This document shows positions 13,318 to 26,771 of a stretch of 64,000 bases of DNA, piece by piece. Made by a program: the position numbers and the translations under genes. The stretch comes from Brachynemurus nebulosus (taxonomy: Eukaryota; Arthropoda; Insecta; Neuroptera; Myrmeleontidae): positions 39,442,803 through 39,506,802 of the forward strand of contig JAPWDM010000004.1 of assembly GCA_035578155.1 (NCBI GenBank), read 5' to 3'. Every line of letters starts with the position of its first letter. The first letter of the stretch is position 1. The notes under the pieces are model-generated. The model was given only the letters and a program-made list of their open reading frames with translations. It was not told the origin of the DNA and did no database searches.

Positions 13318-13549
13318 CTTATAAGTAGGTACCGGACATTTTTTGGATCAAACAACATCGTCTTTTGTATATGCAGGCAGTTAGACAGATAATATGTGTC
13401 TATATATATATATATGTATATGTATATGTATGTGTGTATGTTTTATCAAAATATCTATTCACACTAATCACATTAATCACATCAAGTGCGATATACCTGC
13501 ATACATTAATGCTGTTTGATCCGAAAAATGTCCGATACCTACTTATAAG
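13318..13549. mobile_element. MITE, 232 bp, about 35-bp terminal inverted repeats
   Basis: CTTATAAGTAGGT...CCGGACATTTT...GGATC at 13,318-13,356 is mirrored at 13,513-13,549 (GATCCGAAAAATGTCCG... ACCTACTTATAAG). The interior includes a TA/TG microsatellite at 13,401-13,440. No clear target duplication was seen, so the superfamily is not assigned. Confidence 0.75.
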
Positions 13550-15860
13550 TTACATAAGTTTTTATTCTATTTAAAATTTGCATGTAGCTGAGCTAAATTT
13601 AACATAATAACTGCTTCATTTTCCTATATTGCTCAGGCTTAACTTAATATTTAAACCTCACTTATACACAGACTTTAATGAATGGTATGTGAATACCAGA
13701 ATTGTAAATGTTTATAAAAAACTACATTTTGTTCAGTTTTAAATCATGTAATAAAAGATGTAAAGCTTGTAAAAAAATTGTACATTTAAGTTACAATACA
13801 GAAAAATTTGGCCCTTCCCAAAATCCTAAAATTGCCGATGCATAATGATTGTTATTTTTGAAACCGTCGTTATTTTTGAGGTTATTATAGTTAAATAAGT
13901 TTTTTCATCTGCAGAGAGAATTTTACTGTACATGCACCACACATATATCATGTATTTGTTGAGTAGGTAATAACTTATTAAATTGCTATTTACATACCAA
14001 ACATATTATTTTAATAATTTATTTAAATATTTAATGCATACGACATACTTGTAATGTTTACACTTAAAGTTCCGGTAAATAAAGGAAATATACAAAACAA
14101 TGAATGTACATATTATACCTACATACATATACGTACATACCTAGTGCAATAATAGATGTATATAATAATTATTCCAACACAAATCGTCTCACTTACATGG
14201 TTTCCATAGATGTCCTACCACTACATTACAAATATTCCACCCGATCGTAACAAAACTAAACCGCACATGCACCTAGTAAGAACGAACGTATGTACTTTTG
14301 ATACATAAACTACCATCCCCTACCATTAAGCTACTCCCACCACTGTAGTAGTCCCACTACAACTAGGTACATCATACATGTTTGGTATATATGGCTAGCG
14401 TTTAAATAAATGAGGTCGATATTTGCATATGAAATCGTCAAGGGTACAGCAGTAATTGGACACATTGTGTTGTCTCACCCAACGGTACTTCTTGTAATCC
14501 ACCAACCAATCCCTATCACCCATCGAATAATATTCAATCGATTATAAATTTGTTGTTAAGGGGATAAGGGGATGGAACGGTTCATTTTCTATTAGATCAA
14601 CGTTTAGTGTTGTTGTTACTGTTATTATGAGCAATTGGTTTTATTTGTTAATGGAATTCGTTTGGGGGATGGAAAGGTGTTTGGTTCGGTTTTGTCTTTC
14701 ATAGACAGTTTGTGGAGAAACTTAATGGGTTAAAGTAGCAATGTTTCGACTTTAAAGTATCATTCATTAAAGGGGAAATTTCTCATTGGGTACAATGTTA
14801 TCTAATTATTATCGGAAATTGTCGTGAAATTTCGATAATAGAGTTGGCAATGCCTGGTTTTTGAACAAAAGTTTACAAAATAGGCAATTATTATTAATAA
14901 ATAACTTTTTAAGGGAAAAAATTAAACCGACTTCTAAATAAGACACTGAAAATAATGAAATAATTACACTATGCATATCAAAATATTAGTAGATATATAA
15001 AATTTTTTCATTAATAATTTACCATATATTATGTACATATAGCACCATATATTATGTACATAATTGTATCATATTATTACCAAAGAAATTCTATAGTTTT
15101 GTTTTAGTTTTATTCTGAAGTTAGTTTTTTTTTTATTTTCCCTTAGCCTTTATTTTATCTTGGCCTTAGTAAACATGATCAGATGACAACCTATACGTAC
15201 CAAAATACCAAACCAGCTACTGCTTGTGACCTTCAGTACGAAAACCCAATCACAGTAAGTGTGCTGTTGGTGGCACTGAGGAGTTCCAGGGCGTATCTTC
15301 GAAATCCATGGTTAGATTCTTGGAAAATTTATGTGGAACGCCTCGGGAATACTGACATATTTTCAAACAAAATAATTATCTAAACCGAAGCATATTTGTC
15401 GGAGTTAGAAAATGGAGTTTTTAAGGGAGGCTTCCAGATTTTTCACAGAAATCAGAGAAATTTTTACCATCTTATAAATAAACTCTTGTTAATTTACTTT
15501 TGTCTAGAATTGTAATCCATTCTTATGTGATCTAGCTATATTGTCAATAGGACTATCAAACAGATCGATATTATTGTATAATTTTATTAAATTTTGTTCC
15601 CGTTTAGTTGGTAGAGTTAGTTTGCTTACGAAATGTAATTTTGAATTACCATTCAAATTATATGAGAGTAGGAAACGTTCAATTTGATGTAAAGTAAGAT
15701 CTGTATACCTAAGCATACAATATACAGGTATTGCCAATGACTTTCAATTCAATAAGGATATAATTCGAAACATGATTTGTTGTGTTAACTGTTAAAACTT
15801 GAAGTAGAAACTGGAAGTTTAGTATCAATGTTTTTGAATATTATGTATACCTAAGAGCTC
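13550..15860. other. AT-rich stretch, nothing recognised
   Basis: There are short ACATA/TACA microsatellite-like patches around 14,100-14,160. A 66-codon frame at 15,183-15,383 has no recognisable features and is not called. Confidence 0.45.
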
Positions 15861-15867
15861 AGTAGTA

Positions 15868-16894
15868 GTGATGCGACTCGAGTGATGTTTACTCGAGTGA
15901 CTCGAGTGAATTTGTCAAACTCGTATTCGAGTGAAAAAAAAATTTTTACTCGAGTCCAATAGCACTCGAGTTTCCGAGTCAACTCGGCACACCGAGTAGA
16001 CTCGGTTAGGGCCAGATGTTACTTCACTAGTTACAAAGAGACGGGTTGAAACTTGCACTTGATACGATAACAATAAATTAATAGGTATTAAGTTGATTTG
16101 ATCGAACTATTGAATAATTATTTTATGAAAGTGGGACATACGTGTGATTTTGAATTTAGCTTTCGTTAATATTACTAGTAAAGACTAAAGTATAGGTGTA
16201 TAATAATGATGTTCCGATTCGATTATTTTACCAATCGATTAATCGATTATATACTAATAATCGTAATCGATTTATAATCGGTATATTAATCGAGGTATAA
16301 TCGATTATACCGATAATTGACTTAAATATAATAACCTGACTTTATCCACTTTTTAGTCAATAAAATTGAAATATTTAAAATTTACATATCTGTTTTCTAA
16401 AAACTAATATTTTATGATTTTCTTCATAATAGTTTCTTTATTCATTATTATTAAATAACATTTAATTGTAAGGTGTAAACAAAAGTCTGATACAGTTTGA
16501 TTTTATAATTATAATGATTAATAATTGAAACTAATTATAAAATAACTAAGTTTAATTTTTATTTGCAATCAAAATTGCATAAATGTTATTTATAGTCATT
16601 AATTGGTCATCCTTACATGGAAATTTTATTATTCTTAAGAAGTCATTTTACTTTTATTTGTTAATTACATAAATAAATAATATGTACACTAATCATATGT
16701 ATTTTATTTCATATTACCTCATATTACTAATTCAATAAAGGTATTTAAAAATGCTTAAAAAAATCTTACTCGAGTTGGAGGGAATGAAATAATTAACTCG
16801 GTTGACTCGAGTGACTCGAAAACTGGAGTACAATTCGAGTGACGTAGCAAAATTACTCGAGTGACTCGAGTCACAAAATCCTACTCGAGTCGCA

Positions 16895-16898
<4 letters not shown>
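15868..16898. mobile_element. hAT-like non-autonomous element with CTCGAG-rich ends
   Basis: Both ends are packed with ACTCGAGT/GACTCGAGT motifs: about 15,876-16,005 on the left and 16,764-16,893 on the right. The outermost pieces form an inverted match (TGCGACTCGAGT on the left, ACTCGAGTCGCA on the right). Dense short palindromes near the ends are typical of hAT subterminal transposase-binding regions. Inside, at 16,212-16,313, is a second cluster of ATCGAT motifs, possibly another such element's end. No transposase is present, and the flanking 8-bp duplication cannot be confirmed because the right side runs into (TA)n. Confidence 0.5.
16212..16313. repeat. ATCGAT palindrome cluster
   Basis: ATCGATTAATCGATT is followed by several further ATCGATT or AATCG motifs in about 100 bp. 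The region resembles the subterminal part of a hAT element nested within the CTCGAG-ended unit. Confidence 0.5.

Positions 16899-16963
<65 letters not shown>
16899..16963. repeat. (TA)n microsatellite
   Basis: An uninterrupted TA array abutting the right end of the CTCGAG-rich element. Confidence 0.97.
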
Positions 16964-16966
<3 letters not shown>

Positions 16967-18445
16967 AGCTCAATCATTCCTTCTTTTTAGGTGAATTTTG
17001 GAAATCCGACAGAGTATATATAATAATATAAACAAATTAGGCAAAAAAATTGCAACTTTGGAAAAATCTTTGAAATGTCCTGGAGGTTTCCAACGAAATG
17101 TCAAAAATTTCCATCGATCCTGGTACAATCGATCCTTTTTGGTCCAAAAATTTTATCATGAATTTATTATATATCTGCGAATATATCCTTAGAATATTAA
17201 AACATACAGTAGTTTTCTTAAAAAGATTCTCAAAAATCACCTTTTTTCAGGCGGTCACACTAGTGGTCCCCTTTAAAAAAAAATCTTGCGATATGATAAC
17301 ACATTTCAAATTTCAGATTTCAATTTAAAGGATTTTAAAAAGAAACCCCTAAGGGTGTGGGTCACGACTATTGTTTTAGGCTAGGCAGTGAATCCATGAA
17401 TTAAATTATTTTATTTAAAGTTTAAATTCGGCATCTTAAATAAGGTGGCGCAGACTTTTTCTGGAAATTAAGACTACATTTTAGAGATACTACCTTCGAC
17501 ACGGGCGTCGGCAACCGATGGCTCACGGGTCATTAGGTGACTCATCTGATAATTTCAAATCACTCATTTGAGTCTTGTAAACGAAGTAAAAAAAAAATGA
17601 ATAAAAATGTAAAAAATATATAACTGTGTTAAAAATACCTATTAAAATTAAAATGCCACAGATCCCTTAATAGTCATATTTTGTTTGATTTTGAGCCGTA
17701 ACAAATACAGTTACCAGTTTTTAACGAAAGAAATGGTAATTTGACGCGGTAAGTTGTCATTAATCTAGAGGTGTTCACTGTATTTCAAACTATTCTAAAT
17801 TACCTTTTGTGTATCAAAATTTAAATTGCAGTATTGAACTCACTTGTTCGAATATACACCTCGTCAGCTGTCCATAAACATTACTTACTGCGACATCTAA
17901 TTCTGAATGCAACCATTCTCAATTCAAATTCAATGTGTTATATTGGTTGCTGTAATTCAGTTGTGTACGTAAAGTTTGTCTAGTAAAGTGATGTACCTAG
18001 ATAGTGTATTTGTGAATATAATATTATGATTGAATTTAATTTCCAGCAACAAATTTAGTTTGTTTTGATTTTCTAATAATTCATCATATTTATCATCGCA
18101 AGTTAGTGTTTTCGACTTTGTTGATTTAATTCGGTACTCCTATTCGAACTAAGTGTAAAACTATGAATGAATCAGTTAATGGTTTAAATCATTCCATTTG
18201 AAACGTTTAATTTCGAGGTAAAGTACTTAATTTGTTTAAATTGTTGTATTTTTGCATATATAGCACACAGAAATTCTTCCCTTTACCCGGCCTTTAAATT
18301 TAAGGAATGTAGAAAATTTCAGAACCTTAGTTTTTGGAAAATGTTTGAAAAAATTCAGATACAACCATAGTGGGACACAAAATATGGTAAAATCTTTGTT
18401 TACCTCAATTAAATAAAGTACCTACTTGAAAATAATAAATCAAAT
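16964..18445. other. AT-rich stretch, possible hAT terminus
   Basis: No gene was recognised. The piece CGGGCGTCGGCAACCGATGG near 17,501-17,520 resembles the conserved start of some hAT elements, but no partner end was found. Confidence 0.35.
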
Positions 18446-18447
18446 AC

Positions 18448-18484
18448 CCCTGTTGCAGCATCTGCCTAACATAGCGAATTTCCC
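18448..18484 (+). repeat. Solo end fragment of the satellite-bearing element
   Basis: CAAATACCCCTGTTGCAGCA and the following CTAACATAGCGAATTTCC match the left end of the elements at 48.95, 52.59 and 55.53 kb, and the reversed end near 27.02 kb. Little or none of the element body follows. Confidence 0.75.
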
Positions 18485-18845
18485 AAAAGTAATTTAATAC
18501 GTTTCGAAAAAAAATACTACAAAATAATAGTCAATAATACTGTTTTCTAAGTCCATTTTTCAGTCACCCACGTCACTTTCTTTTATCTAAGATTCAACTC
18601 TTTGAAGTTGACCGCTTTTCGTTGGGAAATATAATAACATGCTTATTAACATTATTGTTAACAAAAGTGTTACTTAAAAATGTTAGCACAACAGATATCA
18701 AACGAATATGTTACCGAACAATGTGATTAGCGAACTGTAGTAGCTAACATTGTTCGCCTCAGTGTGGACCCGAGATATAAGAAAGAATACTGGTGACAAA
18801 CATTTGAAATGAAAACTCTATTTTGAGAACTGGAGAAAATTCGTA

Positions 18846-19115
18846 TATGAAAATTTGTGACCGATCGAACCTTCGATTTCGGTTTCAGTTTCGACTAATT
18901 TCAGCCAAAAGATCTAATTTCGGCTATAGTTTCAGTTTCGGCCAAAAATCAGTCGAAACTTCGACCGCACCGAAACTTAATGTTCGTGAATTGTCGCGCT
19001 TCATTCGGGTGAGCTTGTGTCTCATATATACACTAAATTTCAAAATACAATTGAAATTTTAACATATATAAGTTTCGGTTTCGGTTTCGGCTGCAAATCC
19101 TGTTTTGGTCGGACA
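18846..19115. repeat. TTTCGG-rich decayed hAT-like element
   Basis: TTTCGGTTTC / CGAAAC motifs cluster at 18,859-18,976 and 19,072-19,094, ending in TTTTGGTCGGACACTA. The two clusters suggest the two ends of a short non-autonomous element. Two open frames across it are products of the motif repeats. Confidence 0.45.
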
Positions 19116-19599
19116 CTAATGAAAATACTACTCAATGAACGGGTGCGAGAAAAAAGATTGAGAATTGCTGTCTTAACACGATGGATAGCATGGAAAGGAT
19201 CTTCATTACTTTTAAATATTTTTTAATTATTTAAAAAAAGAAATTCCAAATGCGTGCTAGCAACGCATTGAGGGGAACCACTAGTGTGACATTTTGAAAA
19301 AATTGAAATTCAAGTGCATATCTCAAAGAGTTTTTGAGTTTCAGCCATCTGAAGACCGGATTCTGATTTTCATTTTTAACTTTGAAGTGTTGAGAAATGT
19401 ATGAAGGTTGCTAGTTCGGGAGTTATTGGACGTGGTTGCCAGTCACATGTTGAGTAGCAGCTAGACTCTGGCACATTTAAATGACTCATCTAGTTTTACT
19501 ATGACCGTTATAATGAGTATATCGTAAATAATTTTAGTAAAAATTCTCAGTGATTAAAACTAAAAGGTAAGGTAAAGAAAAACTAAATTTTTATTACTC

Positions 19600-20080
19600 A
19601 TGTGGGAGAAGTACTAACTTTGCGCACACATTTCTGTACGCTGCTTGCCCACTGCACTCTTCCCGCATACTTTTTTGCGTGTGGAAAGTAACTTTCTACA
19701 CGCAAATTGACTATAGAACACGCAAAATTTAATCAAAACACGGAAAGCCGCCTCTTAATTTTTCATTTAATAAATATTTCATAATTATTTCTATAGAAAC
19801 CACCAACAATAATATATTGTACAATAAGTGGGAAAAGAGGCTTATTTTTCACGAATATGAGTTTGTTGCGCGAGCCGGCAGGGCGAGGGCAACAATTCAT
19901 ATGAGTGAGAGATAAGCTCTTCCCACGTATTTTACACTATACTTTTCCTACGAACACATTTTTTTTCGTAAGATTTAACATAAATAATTAAAATAAAATT
20001 TAAATAAGTAGCAAAAATTTTTTTTTCTACTCCTACTATTAAAAGTAACATTTTACGCACGGCTAACTATATGTAAAAAA
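19600..20080. repeat. Hairpin-rich dispersed repeat
   Basis: TTTGCGTGTGGAAAGT and ACTTTCTACACGCAAA at 19,674-19,706 form a near-perfect hairpin. A larger imperfect inverted repeat spans 19,820-19,970, with GTGGGAAAAGAGGCTTATTT pairing with the AAGCTCTTCCCAC side around a GC-rich core GCGCGAGCCGGCAGGGCGAG. The reverse complement of this second block recurs inside the transposon at 31.8-34.8 kb (34,425-34,572), and its tail recurs near 4.23-4.30 kb. Confidence 0.75.
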
Positions 20081-20109
20081 CGTAAAATTCCCAAACAACG
20101 ATAAAAATC

Positions 20110-20273
20110 GTAAAATTCCCAAACAAAAATTAAGACGACGTTTATTACAGGGCAATATTAACAATAACGACAATGATGACGACACAGAAAATAGAGATAC
20201 GCGACCTAACGAACAACCCGGGACTAGTGGCTATAGAACTAGGACAAGCCAAACTTAATTAAGAATTTAGCAA
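20110..20273 (+). pseudogene. Probable end of the pol frame of an LTR retroelement
   Basis: An open frame rich in Asn, Asp and Arg (beginning near KIPKQKLRRR and ending in a TAA after RTSQT) sits just upstream of the env-like frames. A hydrophilic, basic/acidic tail before env is what the end of an insect Ty3/Gypsy pol usually looks like, but no enzyme motif lies in this piece. Assignment rests on position. Upstream pol and gag are absent, so the copy is 5'-truncated. Confidence 0.35.
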
Positions 20274-20366
20274 ATTTATAATCATAATTAATCTTTAACA
20301 AATCGTGAACAAAACTTTCTAAACTCAATACGACAGGCCTATCATATAATTTATAATATCGACCTC

Positions 20367-21360
20367 TTGCATTCACATTTGGTTCAACTAGCTCAAGCTC
20401 TGAATTTGGAAAAACTCGATGTATTTCCTACCCTAATTTTAACTCCTGACGAATTGGACCATGTCTATAAAATCTTAAAATCCCAACGCTTACCTATTAA
20501 TTCCTTAGATCAAGTATATGAACTATTAACCTTCCAAGCTTATTACAATGATACCAATATCATATTCAACATTCGCATCCCTATTTTCGAAAACGATACT
20601 TATAAATTTAATCTTCTGGAACCATTACCCACTAAAAACAAATCTATAGTAATTCCCTATCCTTATATCCTAAGCGGAAAATATATAAGTTACTTTTCAC
20701 AGAAAGAATGTTAATGGCTAAATAAAATCTACATATACGACAAAGAAAACCTAATTAAGTTGCCTACATCAGATCACTGCTTTAACCATGCAATTCGTAG
20801 ACAAATGGGAAGTTGCATCTACGAATAATTCGCCGAATAAACAATAGTTAAACGTCTAACACCACAGCACGTTATATTGAAAAACGTTAAAAGTCAATCA
20901 ATTTCAACCACTTGCGGTATTAAGCAGCGGTTCGTAACAGGGACAGTACTCATCTATTTTCACCAATGTGAAATTGTTATAAGCAACGTGGTGTACAAAA
21001 ACCAGGAACATCAACAAAACACAACAACTTCATCTATTACCTCTACACGAACTCCAAATTAAAGAACAAAAATTGTTACCCAAAATCAATCCTCAAAACT
21101 CAGCTCAACCACATCAAAACAGACAAGAAATAGAAGAATTCAAATCCAAAACAACCCTACACATATCCGGGATGTACATAGCATTCGGCATCGCAATAAC
21201 AATATTTATTATATTCATTATAGTCAAATATATTAGAAACAAATGGAAATCGGGAAATTCATCACCAACAACACAAATAAATTATTTGCCATCTGGCCAT
21301 TCCAATGAACCAAGGCTCATCTTGTCTAGACCAAATACTCAGAGGGGAGGAGTCATGTAA
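20367..21360 (+). pseudogene. env: Degraded envelope-like gene of an insect Ty3/Gypsy (errantivirus-type) element
   Basis: Three frame segments (20,367-20,714, 20,877-21,062 and 21,073-21,360) together look like the C-terminal half of an insect retroelement envelope glycoprotein. The first two share a frame interrupted by several stops; the third is shifted. The last segment has a hydrophobic membrane-spanning stretch (about residues 34-56 of that segment, rich in Ile/Phe) followed by a basic, Asn/Ser-rich cytoplasmic tail. It ends at the purine-rich tract expected just before a 3' LTR. Such proteins derive from viral fusion proteins and sit in the membrane. This copy is broken by stops and a frameshift and lacks its N-terminal part. 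The family call is from overall pattern; baculovirus F-like ancestry is an alternative. Confidence 0.6.
21338..21356 (+). promoter_or_regulatory. Polypurine tract before the 3' LTR
   Basis: AGAGGGGAGGAG at the end of the env-like frame is a typical plus-strand priming tract. The TG of the following TGTAATAGTCACATCC would be the first bases of the LTR. Overlap of env end and tract is common in insect errantiviruses. Confidence 0.6.
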
Positions 21361-22010
21361 TAGTCACATCCGCCCTAATACTTAATCAACACATATTATA
21401 TTTTTATCATAGAGATACATAGAGAGGCAACTTAAAAAATCGTTTAAAAAGTTAAATAGTCATTAAAGAAAAGGATGACAGCAGTCATTTGTATTTCTAA
21501 ACTATATTTTGTCTTTATCTAATGAATGACAAAATACATTTGTTAAAGAAATGCTAATTTTGAGTCAGCAGTAAAAAAAGATAGCATCACCTTAAATGTG
21601 TTGTTGTCACACTCTTATCAATTGTTTATATTGGGGTTTCTGTTGTCATAGATCACAGTTGTCTACAACATACTTGCTTTAAAAATAGGTACATAGTTGG
21701 CCATCCATGTATATCACTGATTTTTATATATTTAATCAATACTTGGTAATATTAAGAATGTACAATGTATCTAGATAATAAGTAATAATTCAAAAGTTCA
21801 TAAGAAATTCATATAATTATTTTTCATGTAACTAAATATCATTAACATTAGCATCCGTTTAAAAAAGCTTAATAATCAAAACTGTTACAATGTATTAAAA
21901 CAATAGAATTACGATGATATCATTTTTAAGTTACATCTTTGTAACTTATTTGATTTGTAACTAAATTGTAATTTTAAATTAAATAATTTTTTTTAAAAAC
22001 TAACTTTAAT
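21356..22010 (+). other. Possible 3' LTR and AT-rich flank
   Basis: The LTR should begin near 21,356, but with no 5' copy in the window its right edge cannot be placed. The rest to 22,010 is AT-rich with no gene. Confidence 0.4.
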
Positions 22011-22022
22011 TGTTACGAAACG

Positions 22023-22211
<189 letters not shown>

Positions 22212-23602
22212 CGCCACGATAACTTTCGAACGAAACGTTTAGTGCTTATGAAAATTTGTGTGCGAACTAAAATCCGGATTACCCAGACACGTTGGGTGCC
22301 CAGAAGTAGGTTTTCTGGCCATTTTTTATCATTCGATCCTATCATTAGACAGTTCGATTTTTACATCGTTGAAAAGCAAAAAAAAATTATGAACAAAATG
22401 TTCTTATAATTTTCTTTCTATGTTAAGTAGTTTTCGAGAAAATTGTAATTTTTCACATTTATACTAATTTTTTCACTTTGTCAGTCTAATAAGTAATTTA
22501 TATTTCTGTCTCAATTCGTTATAAAATATATGAAAATCTCTATTTTGTTTAGGTATTTTTATGGAAACAGTTGATATCTATTCACATATATGTATTATAA
22601 TAAACAAAGTTCTGTTTCTCATTTATTGCATTATAATTAGCATAGCTCTGTCTCAAGTTGAAAAATGAAAATTAAGCAGATTTTTTAAGCTTATGTAATG
22701 AAGATATTTTGTTTTGTTTTTTATTGAATTTTAAATAAACAAGAAATTGAGATTTATGTTACGATATAATATTATTAAATATAAAACAAAACAACATGAT
22801 ATGTATGTATGCACGGAAAAAAATTTTACATGAATCGATTTTGAAAATTTTTTCACTAATAATTATTAATGTTAGAAAGCTATACAATTGTAAATGGATT
22901 TAAGGTACATATCTTATGTGAGATCCGTCAAGGTCTTGGGGACCTCAAAAGGCCAAAAATTAATTACCCAGTCGATTTTAAAAAAATTTTCACCGATAGT
23001 AAGTTAAAGTATTTGAATTAATTAATTAAATGATGTCCGCAAGAACCATACGGACTGTCATAAGTTATATGAGATCCCTAGAAACCTTTTTCTTACTGTC
23101 AGAGTACTAGAGATGTATGAGTTCCGCCAGGGATTACTGATCCCATAATTGTAAAAAATAAACCAAGCGACTAATTTAGAAAATTTTTTCACTATTACAG
23201 AGCTTAACTATTTTATATAGATATGGATTACATTAGGTAAGATCCATAGGGCCCAAAAGTGTCAAAAATAAACTAACTGACCGATTTTGAAAATTTTTTC
23301 ACTGTTACAGAGCTAAACGATTTTCGATAAATATAGCTTACGTTATGTAAGTTCTGCCAGGGCCCATAGGATCCAAAAGTGTCAAAAATAAACTAACCGA
23401 CCGATTTCGAAAATTTTTTCACTGTTAGAGAGCTAAACTGTTTTAAATAGATATAGATTACATTATGAAAGGCCCGACAGCGTCAGTGGGACCCCAAAAG
23501 TACCAAAAATAAAATAACTGACCGATTTTTAAAATTTTTTGACTATTACCGAGGTAAACTATTTTAGAGAGGTACAGGTTGTGTTATCTGAGATCCACAA
23601 AT

Positions 23603-23854
23603 CGCGCGTTTTCTGTCTCAACCTCGTATATCAAAAACTACATGTTTTAGGACACACAAAAATTATATTAAATACTGTATTTATACATATACTTATCTAT
23701 ATATATATTTATATATATAGGTAGCCAACATCAATGGGTGTAATTAGCATAAATCTTAAACTCATAGTGATGAAGATAAAGATTTAAATACGTTTTGTTT
23801 GTGTGTCCAAAAATTGGGATTTTTCAGATACGAGGTTGAGACAGAAAACGCGCG
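23603..23854. mobile_element. MITE, 252 bp, with AAAT target duplication
   Basis: The ends CGCGCGTTTTCTGTCTCAAC and its reverse complement GTTGAGACAGAAAACGCGCG are perfect, and weaker pairing continues inward. AAAT flanks both sides (23,599-23,602 and 23,855-23,858). The related sequence at about 55,990-56,010 lacks the insert and serves as an empty site, so this is a real insertion into the satellite element. Superfamily not determined. Confidence 0.88.
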
Positions 23855-23939
23855 AAATGTCCTGCGGATGCAAATGCAGCGTAGAATGCTACACAATGGA
23901 TTTTGAAAATACTTTTCTGTTAGAAAGGTAAAATATCCT

Positions 23940-23982
23940 ATATATAAATATCCTATATACTATCTATCTATCTATCTATCTA

Positions 23983-24022
<40 letters not shown>

Positions 24023-24039
24023 TATATATATATATATAT

Positions 24040-24095
<56 letters not shown>

Positions 24096-24097
24096 TA
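23940..24097. repeat. (TATC)n/(TA)n microsatellite, left half
   Basis: CTAT tetranucleotides, then a TA array with GATA breaks, interrupted at 24,098 by the foldback element and resuming at 24,819-24,925. Confidence 0.95.
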
Positions 24098-24817
24098 GCG
24101 TGGGCCGATAAAAGTCGATTTCATCGGATCAAAAACATGTATGTCTTAAAAGTTGTGTAGTAGGCATAGTATGAACATAATAAAATATTAGGCCTGAGAG
24201 ATAAATAATACCTTTAGACTGCACAAACAGCTTAAAGTTTATTTTTTTGGCGAAAAAACTGCATTTTTGGGCAATTTTTTAAATATATTTAATTTTGTCG
24301 GATCGTAAACATGTCTGTCTCAAAAGTTCCAGTATAGGTCCATAATGAATACCGTAAAATATTAGCCTTGAGCGATATTGCTTTTAGACTGCGCAATCAG
24401 CTTAAAAATTCAGTTTTTTGTTGAAAAATTCGTATTTCTTTTCAAATATTTTAAATATTAAGTCAAAGTCATAATTAACTCGTATAGTCGGGGTAATGGT
24501 CTGGGACATGTTAAAAGGTTCTATAACCGCCTCAGAATATCCTAAAGTTGTAATTTAGCACACATTTTGACGGCCCAAAAACTGTAAATTTTGCAGTTTT
24601 TGAGACATACATGTTTACGATCCGACAAAATTAAATATATTTAAAAAATTGCCCAAAAATGCAGTTTTTTCGCCAAAAAAATAAACTTTAAGCTGTTTGC
24701 GCAGTCTAAAGATATTATCTCTCAGGCCTAATATTTTATGTTCATACTATGCTTACCACACAACTTTTAAGACATACATGTTTTTGATCCGATGAAATCG
24801 ACTTTTTTCGGCCCACG

Positions 24818-24818
<1 letters not shown>
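24098..24818. mobile_element. Foldback element, 721 bp, inserted in (TA)n
   Basis: The left end GCGTGGGCCGATAAAAGTCG is mirrored at the right end (CGACTTTTTTCGGCCCACGC). Arms of about 220-230 bp (24,098-24,325 and 24,590-24,818) pair well around a loop of roughly 265 bp. TA flanks both sides, consistent with a TA target duplication inside a TA array. In the left arm the block with GATC..AAACATG..TGTCT appears twice (about 24,137 and 24,301), and the right arm mirrors both, so each arm carries an internal repeat. No coding frame. Confidence 0.85.
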
Positions 24819-24886
<68 letters not shown>

Positions 24887-24925
24887 ATATATAGATATAT
24901 AGGTATATAGATATAATATATATAG
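24819..24925. repeat. (TA)n microsatellite, right half
   Basis: A TA array with AGATATATAGG breaks. It forms the left edge of the inverted segment 24,926-25,040. Confidence 0.95.
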
Positions 24926-25040
24926 GTAAATTTTTAGAATCGGTTCGGTAGCTTATTTCTGGCGTTTTCGGATCTGCAAGATCCCGGTGGACCTCATTAA
25001 AAAATCAGCTCGACCGTATATTCTAGGCGGACTTTATGTA

Positions 25041-26771
<1,731 letters not shown>

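Noticed and set aside
15183..15383. 66-codon frame
   Set aside because: It is only slightly longer than chance in this composition and has no recognisable motif.
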